Source: JAOARY01 sp045345765 (lineage in GTDB: Bacteria > Bacillota > Clostridia > Peptostreptococcales > Peptostreptococcaceae). From it: a stretch of DNA of 64,000 nucleotides. Below the pieces are notes generated by a model. It was not told where the DNA came from. It searched no databases and saw only the letters and a program-made list of their open reading frames with translations. The stretch is from assembly GCA_045345765.1 (NCBI GenBank), contig CP148265.1, positions 1,302,001-1,366,000 of the forward strand, in the 5' to 3' direction. This document shows, one piece after another, positions 43,566 through 54,467 of this stretch (the stretch's first letter is position 1; each line of letters opens with the position of its first letter). The translations under genes and the position numbers were made by a program.

Positions 43566-44124
43566 TACACAAAAAGAAGTAGATTTTTATTTTTACAATC
43601 TATTTGAATCAAATATTAAAACTCTTAAATTTAAAAATACATATTATCGTTAAAAAATTCAACTGTTCGAGCAAAGCAAGTTTTGAATTTTAGATAATAT
43701 GTATTTTTGGATTTAGTAAAGTTTCTTATATTTTCTTTTCTCTTTATACAAAAAGAAGTAGATTTTTATTTTTACAATCTATTAGAACTAAATATTAAAA
43801 CTCTTAAATTTAAAAAATACATATTATCGTTAAAAAATTCAACTGCCCCCGCAAAGCGAGTTTTGAATTTTAGATAATATGTATTTTTGGATTTAGTAAA
43901 GTTTCTTATATTTTCTTTTCTCTTTATACAAAAAGAAGTAGATTTTTATTTTTACAATCTATTTGAATCAAATATTAAAACTCTTAAATTTAAAAAATAC
44001 ATATTATCGTTAAAAAATTCAACTGCCCCCGCAAAGCGAGTTTTGAATTTTAGATAATATGTATTTTTGAATTTATCAGAGTTTCTTATATTTCATTCTA
44101 GATTTAAAAATAAAAATCTACTTC
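43566..44124 (-). repeat. Fold-back repeat array behind rrn7 5S (3 units, exact 180-bp period)
   Basis: Cores near 43670, 43850 and 44030 with a 180-bp period. The complete element is 43935-44124. Two loops read cccccgcaaagcga and one ttcgagcaaagcaa, while the stems are nearly invariant. Confidence 0.85.
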
Positions 44125-44146
44125 CTACGCACACAAAAAAAATTTA

Positions 44147-44264
<118 letters not shown>

Positions 44265-44324
44265 AATTTCTATTAAAGTATATTAATTATACTCTAAAAA
44301 CTAAATATGAATGTTTTTTAAATA

Positions 44325-47238
<2,914 letters not shown>

Positions 47239-47314
47239 TTATATCTAAAATTAACTTATTGTTAATCTGTTTAAAAAACTGATTCATATATAGTTTTCAA
47301 AGTACAATTGAAAG

Positions 47315-47390
47315 TGGTGGAGGTGAGGAGATTCGAACTCCTGACCCCTTGCGTGCAAGGCAAGTGCTCTCCCAACTGAGCTACACCCCC
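47315..47390 (-). tRNA. tRNA-Ala (TGC) in the rrn7 16S-23S spacer
   Basis: The complement is a 76-nt cloverleaf starting GGGGGTGTAGCTCAG with anticodon loop CTTGCAC and encoded CCA. rrn7 is the only operon here with a spacer tRNA. The other six spacers are 121 bp and have none. Confidence 0.96.
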
Positions 47391-47428
47391 ATTTAAACTC
47401 TCAAAAATAAACAGCATAAGAACTTACT

Positions 47429-48962
<1,534 letters not shown>

Positions 48963-49121
48963 AGTTGATGCTCAAGATAATACTAACGTTTATCTTTTAC
49001 TTGGTTTAAAACGAATAATTCGTTTAAATATATAAAAAGTAACTTATGCTGTTTAGTTTTCAAAGTTCAAATTGTAATCAGCTGTTTGTTTTTTTGTGAC
49101 ATCTCGCTGACGACAAGATTA

Positions 49122-49150
49122 ATTATATAAAAAATAATATATAAAGTCAA
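49122..49150 (-). promoter_or_regulatory. Promoter of rrn7
   Basis: TTGACT (49145-49150), 17 bp and a consensus TATAAT (49122-49127), about 160 bp before 16S. Only one promoter is seen. The P1/P2 pair and the upstream dyad of rrn2-rrn4 and rrn6 are missing. The leader contains a boxA-like TTGAACTTTGAAAACT at about 49056-49070. Confidence 0.88.
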
Positions 49151-49253
49151 CAGTTTTTTTAAAACTTTTTTATTTTTATATTTATTTATTGTGAACAAAA
49201 AAATTACTACATTATATAGGTGAAAAATATAAAAAAATTTATGTAATAAAACA

Positions 49254-49287
49254 TAAAAAAAGCGTAAGACGAATTCTCACGCTTTTT
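49254..49287 (-). terminator. Terminator of the sigB operon
   Basis: AAAAAGCGTGAGA pairs with TCTTACGCTTTTT, followed by T's on the minus strand, starting about 5 bp after the sigB stop. Confidence 0.88.
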
Positions 49288-49290
49288 CTT

Positions 49291-50076
49291 TCATATACTT
49301 TTTTCATATTCTTTTTTAAGCTTAGATATTATCTTCTTTTCAATTCTTGAAACAGTCATCTGTGATACACCTAATTCTTTTGCGATATTCATCTGAGTTT
49401 TACTATTAAAAAATCTATCTTTTATTATTTTTATTTCAATCTCATTTAATTTAGACATTGCTCTACCTAAGAAATCATTATTATCTATCATACTAAAATG
49501 TTTATCCTCTTGTCCAACTAAATCTAATAGTTGTATATCCTTATCATCACCATCATTATCATAAGATAAGTCTAAAGACTTTGGCTTATAAACATGAGAT
49601 GCATCTATAGCTTCTAAAACTTCCTCTTCAGTGCATTCTAGATGATCTGCTATATCCTTTATCTTAGGAATTCTTTGTAATTTCTGTTGCAATAAAACCT
49701 TTGTAGTATTAACTTTTTTAGATAATTCCTGTATTCTTCTTGGTACTCTTATTGCCCAACCCTTATCTCTAAAGTATTTTTTTATTTCACCAATTATTGT
49801 CGGAGTTGCAAAACTTGAAAATTCAAACCCTTTCGTGATATCAAATCTTTCGATAGCATAAATTAAACCTAGTGAAGCAACTTGAAATATATCATCATAT
49901 TCAATACCTTTATTCAAAAATTTCTTTGAAAGTATTTCGACTATATACATATTTCTTCTTATGAGCTCATTTCTAATATCGATATCTTTTTTTTCACTGT
50001 ATAGTCTAAACAGTTCCTTATCATTAAACTCTGAAAAGGGGCTTTTTTCTTTTTTATAGTTTACCGCCTTCTCCAT
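49291..50076 (-). CDS. sigB: RNA polymerase sigma factor SigB (SigB/SigF family)
   Basis: A 261-residue alternative sigma factor for the general stress response. Region 2 includes DDIFQVASLGLIYAIERFD and FSSFATPTIIGEIKKYFRD, region 3 is RVPRRIQELSKKV, and region 4 has the helix-turn-helix QMNIAKELGVSQMTVSRIEKKI near the C-terminus. I chose ATG at 50076: GGGAG lies 9 nt upstream of it, whereas the ATG at 50085 touches the GGGAG. The gene overlaps rsbW by 23 bp, so translation is probably coupled. SigF is the nearest alternative, but the SigB-type promoter and the ytxH/DUF948 neighbours favour SigB. Confidence 0.88.
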   Translation of the reverse strand: MEKAVNYKKEKSPFSEFNDKELFRLYSEKKDIDIRNELIRRNMYIVEILSKKFLNKGIEYDDIFQVASLGLIYAIERFDITKGFEFSSFATPTIIGEIKKYFRDKGWAIRVPRRIQELSKKVNTTKVLLQQKLQRIPKIKDIADHLECTEEEVLEAIDASHVYKPKSLDLSYDNDGDDKDIQLLDLVGQEDKHFSMIDNNDFLGRAMSKLNEIEIKIIKDRFFNSKTQMNIAKELGVSQMTVSRIEKKIISKLKKEYEKSI

Positions 50077-50524
50077 CAATATCATCTCCCAAATATTTAA
50101 TCATTCTCATTTCTGTTCCCTTCCCAGGTTTAGAATCAAACTCAACTTCATCCATAAGACTCTTTATTATAAATATGCCAAGTCCTCCTTCTTCTTTTGG
50201 TTCCAGTAGATTAGGAGATTTTATATCTTCATGTACAAATCCTTTACCATCATCTTTTACTACTACACATATTCTGTCAATATCTAGTTCAAAATCAACT
50301 TCAAATTCTTTATTTTTACTATGTTTTATAGCATTTGTGCAAGCTTCTGCAACAGCTACCTTTATATCTTCTATATCATCTATATTAAAACCTATTCTAT
50401 TTGCAATAGATGAAACAGTAAGTCTAATCACACTAACAAATTCAGGTTTACTTGGAATTTTCATTGATATTACATCAACTTCTCTGCTAATAGTGCTAAC
50501 CTTGCCTAAATTAGAATCTATCAA
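50054..50524 (-). CDS. rsbW: Anti-sigma-B factor RsbW (serine kinase)
   Basis: A 156-residue GHKL-type protein that holds SigB inactive and phosphorylates RsbV. N-box EACTNAIKHS (about 65-74), G1 box DDGKGF (about 95-100) and G2 box GGLGIFIIKSL (about 117-127) are intact. It starts 3 bp after the rsbV stop and overlaps sigB at its end, the classic partner-switch order V-W-sigma. No RsbX, RsbU or RsbP phosphatase gene is in this window, so the activating phosphatase must be elsewhere. Confidence 0.92.
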   Translation of the reverse strand: MIDSNLGKVSTISREVDVISMKIPSKPEFVSVIRLTVSSIANRIGFNIDDIEDIKVAVAEACTNAIKHSKNKEFEVDFELDIDRICVVVKDDGKGFVHEDIKSPNLLEPKEEGGLGIFIIKSLMDEVEFDSKPGKGTEMRMIKYLGDDIDGEGGKL

Positions 50525-50527
50525 TTG

Positions 50528-50845
50528 TTATCCCTCCACTTTAAATATTTTATCAAGACCTGTTATATTAAATATCTTTCTAACATTAGATTTAGTGTTA
50601 TAAATATAAATCTCTTTACTCTCTGTTTTTAATCTTTTTAGGGCACCTATTAAAACTCCTAAACCAGTAGAATCTATATAATTTAATTTTTCCATATTAA
50701 TTTTTACGTTCTCTGGTCTTTCATTATACATTTCTACTAGTGATTCTTTTAAATCATTGGCAGTATAAATATCGACTTCTCCATTTAACTGTAAAGACCA
50801 TGAACTTTCTTGGTCTATATAATTTTTTTCAATACCTAAAGACAT
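50528..50845 (-). CDS. rsbV: Anti-anti-sigma factor RsbV (STAS domain)
   Basis: A 105-residue STAS protein. In the unphosphorylated state it binds RsbW and frees SigB. The phosphorylation region YIDSTGLGVL is present with Ser59 as the predicted site. I start at ATG 50845 because GTAGGGGG lies 7 nt upstream. The longer open frame to 50905 would add 20 basic residues unlike the family and overlap the upstream gene. Confidence 0.92.
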   Translation of the reverse strand: MSLGIEKNYIDQESSWSLQLNGEVDIYTANDLKESLVEMYNERPENVKINMEKLNYIDSTGLGVLIGALKRLKTESKEIYIYNTKSNVRKIFNITGLDKIFKVEG

Positions 50846-50861
50846 ACAAAAACCCCCTACA

Positions 50862-51170
50862 TTAATCAGTTTCCTTACTTTTTTTAGATTTTTTAAATTT
50901 ATCAAACTTTTTGACAGAATTTATTTTTCTTCCTATAAATAAAAGCGATGAAAACATCTCTACTATATCATTTATTAAATCCAAAATATTAGAAATATTT
51001 TTAAGACTTTTATCCACTAAATCTATATTGTTATCCACAACTCTATCTATTTTTCTTATTACACTATTAGCATTTTTTATAGAAAATGATATGTTAATAC
51101 AAACTATAAGAATCCCTATAGATATCATAAAAACTCCAATTTCCCAAAATTGTACTTCCATATTAAGCAC
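50862..51170 (-). CDS. Small membrane protein, DUF948/YtxG-like
   Basis: A 102-residue protein with one N-terminal TM helix (about 8-30), then a long amphipathic helix with regular hydrophobic spacing (about 35-80) and a very basic tail (KKFDKFKKSKKSK). This architecture fits the DUF948 family, which includes the B. subtilis general stress protein YtxG. The start is unclear: GTG at 51170 has no Shine-Dalgarno, and an in-frame ATG lies at 51161. A 20-codon frame with a strong RBS ends 2 nt upstream of the GTG, suggesting coupled translation. Confidence 0.65.
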   Translation of the reverse strand: MLNMEVQFWEIGVFMISIGILIVCINISFSIKNANSVIRKIDRVVDNNIDLVDKSLKNISNILDLINDIVEMFSSLLFIGRKINSVKKFDKFKKSKKSKETD

Positions 51171-51172
51171 TA

Positions 51173-51235
51173 CTACATATGTTTACGTATCCAGTCTAGC
51201 TTTTGCCTTTCCGATTGATGTGATACTAATAAAAT
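51173..51235 (-). CDS. Possible 20-codon leader ORF with ATT start
   Basis: A strong AAGGAGG (51244-51250) is followed 8 nt later by ATT and an open frame of 20 codons (ILLVSHQSERQKLDWIRKHM) ending in TAG just before the GTG of the DUF948-like gene. No ATG, GTG or TTG lies within reach of this RBS. It could be an unusual ATT-started peptide, a coupling device, or a decayed gene start. Confidence 0.3.
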   Translation of the reverse strand: MLLVSHQSERQKLDWIRKHM

Positions 51236-51279
51236 AGTAGCTACCTCCTTATTTAATATTCATCAATATATATAAATTT

Positions 51280-51534
51280 TTATTCAAACTCTTTGCTTAT
51301 TATTATTTCTTTTTCTGGTTCAATTATACTTTTATCTCTTTTTAATTTTTTAAAGAAATTTTTCATATTACAATCATAATTACCTTTTACAAAATTAAAA
51401 TTATTATCCTTTACATCATAAAAATTTGAGTTTAATCTTCTGATTGTTTCTTTTCCACTTCTTGGTGCAACTAATAAACCTACTATTACTCCAACTAATC
51501 CTCCTAAAAGAAAAAATAATCCTCCTTTTTTCAA
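51280..51534 (-). CDS. YtxH-like general stress membrane protein
   Basis: An 84-residue protein with one glycine-rich N-terminal helix (GLFFLLGGLVGVIVGLLVAP, 4-24) followed by RSGKETI. This matches the LLxAPxSGKExR hallmark of the YtxH family. The rest is charged. Start is TTG with AAGGAGGAG 6 nt upstream. It is the first gene of the operon running through rsbV, rsbW and sigB. B. subtilis ytxH is itself a general stress gene, which agrees with the SigB-type promoter ahead of it. Confidence 0.75.
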   Translation of the reverse strand: MKKGGLFFLLGGLVGVIVGLLVAPRSGKETIRRLNSNFYDVKDNNFNFVKGNYDCNMKNFFKKLKRDKSIIEPEKEIIISKEFE

Positions 51535-51774
51535 CTAAAACTCCTCCTTTTATAAAATTTTTAATGTATTTTGATAAAATCATAAGAATTAAATTCAATA
51601 TTACTTATCCACAGATTCTTTTATCAAAATTAATGGATTTAAAATAATATATTTCTAATTATACATTAAAGAATTTTAGAATTAAAGATTTTTAGCGCTT
51701 TTAAACTATCTTTTTATATTAATTTTTTGTAAAAATTTTATAAAAAAAATGTTTAAAAAATCATATTTGGATAT

Positions 51775-51799
51775 ATACCCAATCTATAATTTTTTAAAC
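51775..51799 (-). promoter_or_regulatory. SigB-type promoter of the ytxH-rsbV-rsbW-sigB operon
   Basis: GTTTAA (51794-51799), 13 bp and GGGTAT (51775-51780) on the minus strand. This matches the B. subtilis SigB consensus (GTTTAA, 12-14 bp, GGGTAT) exactly. It implies that SigB drives its own operon. The leader to ytxH is about 230 nt. Confidence 0.8.
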
Positions 51800-51824
51800 A
51801 TTAAAATAAATTTTATCATTTAAT

Positions 51825-51858
51825 TATAAAATTCATTGATTTTTTAATGAATTTAGAC
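51825..51858 (-). terminator. Possible terminator of gyrA
   Basis: AAATTCATT and AATGAATTT form a 9-bp stem with a 7-nt loop. The T-run after it on the minus strand is short (TATAATTAAA), so it may be weak. It follows the DnaA-box hairpin (51857-51903). Confidence 0.45.
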
Positions 51859-51903
51859 TTATCCACATTATCCACAATATATAGTTGTTTTTTGTGGATA
51901 AGT
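51857..51903. promoter_or_regulatory. DnaA-box cluster behind gyrA
   Basis: Two head-to-tail TTATCCACA boxes (51859-51867, 51868-51876) and one inverted box (51893-51901). The outer 12 bases on each side (GACTTATCCACA and its complement) are perfectly complementary, so the site could also form a hairpin. A fourth box lies at 51605-51613. Confidence 0.7.
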
Positions 51904-51918
51904 CATATATATAGTATT

Positions 51919-54348
51919 TTATTCTTCGCCCATAATTTTTGCAATTGATACTATCTTTTGTTCGTCATTATTTCTCATAAGTTTTACACCGCTTGTAGCT
52001 CTTTTGAATGTTGATATTTGATCAACTTCTATTCTTATTAGAGTACCTTCAGAGTTTATAATCATAAGTTCATCATCATCATTTACAATCTTAGCCCCTG
52101 AAACTGCTCCAGTCTTATCTGTAACTCTGTATGTTATAAGACCTGTTCCACCTCTTTTTTGAGATGTATATTCTTCTAATAAAGTTCTCTTTCCAAATCC
52201 ATTTTCACTAACGATAAGCATTTTATCCCCTTCGTCAGTTTTATTCATCGCAACAACTTTATCATTATTTTTTAATTTGATACCTTTAACACCCATAGCA
52301 GTTCTACCCATAGGTCTTACATCTTCTTCACAAAATCTAATAGACATACCATTTTTAGTTACTAAAATTATTTCATCTTCACCAGTAGTTAAATTAACAC
52401 CTATAAGTTCATCTTCTTCTCTTAGAGATATCCCTATAAGTCCATTTCTATTTGATTTTCTGTATTCTTCAAGCTTAGTCTTCTTGACTATACCTTCCTT
52501 AGTAGCTAAGATTAAGAATTTATCGTCATCTTCACTACCTTTTACAGGAATTATGGCTCTTATATATTCATCTTTTTCAAGAGGAATTAAATTAACTATA
52601 GCAGTACCCTTAGCTTGTCTTTTTCCTTCTGGAATTTCATATGCTTTTAATTTATATACTCTACCTCTGTTTGTAAAGAATACTAATTTGGCATGTGCTG
52701 TAGTATTTATAAGATGCTTAACAAAATCATTTTCTCTTGTACTTAGCGCTGCAATTCCTTTTCCACCTCTATTTTGAATTCTATAAGTGCTTGAAGGAAC
52801 TCTTTTTATATAACCAAAATGAGTAAGTGTAATAGATACATCTTCATCTTCTATAAGATCTTCTATATTTATTTCACTTGTATCAGGCTGTATGTCTGTT
52901 TTTCTATCATCCTTATACTTTTCTCTAACTTCAGTCAATTCATCTCTTATTATATTCTTTAAAAGCTCTTCATCTTCTAATATAGCTTTTAATTTTTGTA
53001 TTTCAACTTTTAATTCTTCTAATTCAGTTTCAATCTTCTCTTGTTCTAAGCCTGTAAGCTTTTGAAGTCTCATATCAAGAATTGCTTGAGCTTGTATTTC
53101 TGTTAAGCTAAATTCATTTAATAATGCTTCTTTGGCTTCCTTAGTTCCTTTTGAATTTCTAATTGTTGAAATTACTTCATCTATTCTATCAAGAGCAATC
53201 TTTTGTCCAAGTAATATATGTTCTTTATCTTGAGCTTTCTTTAATTCAAACTGTGTTCTTCTTGTTATAACTTGTTTTTGATGTTTTAGATAATGTGATA
53301 ATATTTGTTTTAGATTTAATACTTTAGGTTCTCCATTTACAAGAGCAATCATAATTATAGAATAAGTATCTTGTAATTGTGAATGTTTGTAGATATTATT
53401 AACAACTATATCTGGATTTGCATCTCTTTTTAATTCAACAACTATTCTTATACCTTTTCTATCACTTTCATCTCTTAAATCTGTTATACCTTCAATTTTT
53501 TTATCTTTAACTAAATCAGCTATTTTTTCAATAAGTCTTGCTTTATTAACTTGGTATGGGATATCTGTAAATATTATTTGACACTTACCTTTTCCAATAT
53601 CCTCAATTTTGTGATTTGCTCTTACTTTAACTTTTCCACGACCAGTTTTATAAGCTTTTTTTAGATTATCAAGACCCATAACAGTTGCACCAGTTGGGAA
53701 ATCTGGCCCTTTTATAAATTCCATTAAATCTTCTATTTCACAATCTTCATTATCTAAAAGATGTATTGTTCCATCTATTATTTCGTTTAGATTATGTGGT
53801 GGTATTGATGTTGCCATACCAACAGCTATACCATTTGATCCATTTACTAATAAGTTTGGATATTTTGCAGGTAATACAGTAGGTTCTTTTAATCTACCAT
53901 CATAGTTATCCACAAAATCCACAGTTTGTTTGTCTATATCTTTTAATAGTTCCATAGAAAGTTTTTGCATTTTTGCTTCAGTATAACGCATCGCAGCTGC
54001 ATTATCTCCATCTATTGAACCGAAGTTACCATGGCCATTAACAAGAGTATATCTCATCGAAAAATCTTGTGCTAATCTAACCATAGCATCATAAACTGAA
54101 GAATCCCCGTGTGGATGATACTTACCAAGAACGTCCCCGACAACCGTCGCTGACTTTCTATAACCCTTTTCTGGTACCAAACCAATTTCATGCATTGCAT
54201 ATAAGATTCTTCTGTGTACAGGCTTTAGTCCATCTCTAACATCTGGTAAAGCTCTCCCTACTATAACACTCATGGCATAATCTATATACGACTTTTTCAT
54301 TTCTGATTCTATTTCAATATTTTTTATACCTTTATTTTCTTCTAACAT
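51919..54348 (-). CDS. gyrA: DNA gyrase subunit A
   Basis: An 809-residue subunit that cuts and rejoins DNA in the A2B2 gyrase, which introduces negative supercoils. Catalytic Tyr122 lies in AAMRYTEAKM. The breakage-reunion domain (about 1-500) is followed by the six-bladed C-terminal wrapping domain, whose GyrA box reads QNRGGKG. The quinolone-resistance region GKYHPHGDSSVYD has Ser83 and Asp87, the residues typical of sensitive enzymes. ATG start. It is separated by 119 bp from gyrB. That gap contains an inverted TAATCCACAA/TTGTGGATTA pair (54389-54432) related to DnaA boxes. Confidence 0.98.
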   Translation of the reverse strand: MLEENKGIKNIEIESEMKKSYIDYAMSVIVGRALPDVRDGLKPVHRRILYAMHEIGLVPEKGYRKSATVVGDVLGKYHPHGDSSVYDAMVRLAQDFSMRYTLVNGHGNFGSIDGDNAAAMRYTEAKMQKLSMELLKDIDKQTVDFVDNYDGRLKEPTVLPAKYPNLLVNGSNGIAVGMATSIPPHNLNEIIDGTIHLLDNEDCEIEDLMEFIKGPDFPTGATVMGLDNLKKAYKTGRGKVKVRANHKIEDIGKGKCQIIFTDIPYQVNKARLIEKIADLVKDKKIEGITDLRDESDRKGIRIVVELKRDANPDIVVNNIYKHSQLQDTYSIIMIALVNGEPKVLNLKQILSHYLKHQKQVITRRTQFELKKAQDKEHILLGQKIALDRIDEVISTIRNSKGTKEAKEALLNEFSLTEIQAQAILDMRLQKLTGLEQEKIETELEELKVEIQKLKAILEDEELLKNIIRDELTEVREKYKDDRKTDIQPDTSEINIEDLIEDEDVSITLTHFGYIKRVPSSTYRIQNRGGKGIAALSTRENDFVKHLINTTAHAKLVFFTNRGRVYKLKAYEIPEGKRQAKGTAIVNLIPLEKDEYIRAIIPVKGSEDDDKFLILATKEGIVKKTKLEEYRKSNRNGLIGISLREEDELIGVNLTTGEDEIILVTKNGMSIRFCEEDVRPMGRTAMGVKGIKLKNNDKVVAMNKTDEGDKMLIVSENGFGKRTLLEEYTSQKRGGTGLITYRVTDKTGAVSGAKIVNDDDELMIINSEGTLIRIEVDQISTFKRATSGVKLMRNNDEQKIVSIAKIMGEE

Positions 54349-54388
54349 AAGAGAATATACTCCTTTCGTATTTTGATTTCTAAGTATC

Positions 54389-54432
54389 TAATCCACAAAG
54401 TTATACACAATTTTATGCACAATTGTGGATTA
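54389..54432. repeat. Inverted DnaA-box-like repeat in the gyrB-gyrA gap
   Basis: TAATCCACAA (54389-54398) is mirrored by TTGTGGATTA (54423-54432), with TTATACACA between (54400-54408). The outer copies differ from a true box by one base. It could be a weak DnaA site or a simple RNA hairpin. Confidence 0.45.
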
Positions 54433-54467
54433 AATTTTATTTTTTTTTAAAAGCTTAAAAATAAAAC

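Larger units (their letters stand above)
42599..44146. other. Spacer between rrn7 and rrn6
   Basis: Leader and promoters resemble rrn3 and rrn4 (42599-43140). About 250 bp with nothing recognised follows and differs from the other spacers, then the rrn7 terminator (43391-43426), about 140 bp unassigned, and a three-unit repeat array. Confidence 0.8.
51535..51918. other. Intergenic region gyrA - ytxH: DnaA boxes, SigB promoter, gyrA terminator
   Basis: Four perfect DnaA boxes (51605-51613, 51859-51867, 51868-51876, 51893-51901), a SigB-type promoter (51775-51799) and a possible gyrA terminator are packed into 384 bp. Confidence 0.75.

Noticed and set aside
50175..50603. Plus-strand frames opposite rsbW/rsbV and at 50911-51237
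   Set aside because: They are antisense to well-identified genes, Ser/Ile-rich as expected for reverse reading of Lys/Asp-rich proteins, and have no RBS.
49291..50845. spoIIAA-spoIIAB-sigF sporulation operon
   Set aside because: The three-gene order is the same, but a SigB consensus promoter and two general-stress-type membrane genes lead the operon, and the location matches the rsb-sigB locus of related Clostridia. SigF cannot be fully excluded without a tree.
51416..51598. 60-codon minus-strand frame overlapping the ytxH-like gene
   Set aside because: The ytxH-like frame has the RBS and the family hallmark. This frame covers the same bases in another phase.
52277..52777. 166-codon plus-strand frame opposite gyrA
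   Set aside because: It is a shadow of gyrA caused by low-GC codon use, without an RBS or any family signature.
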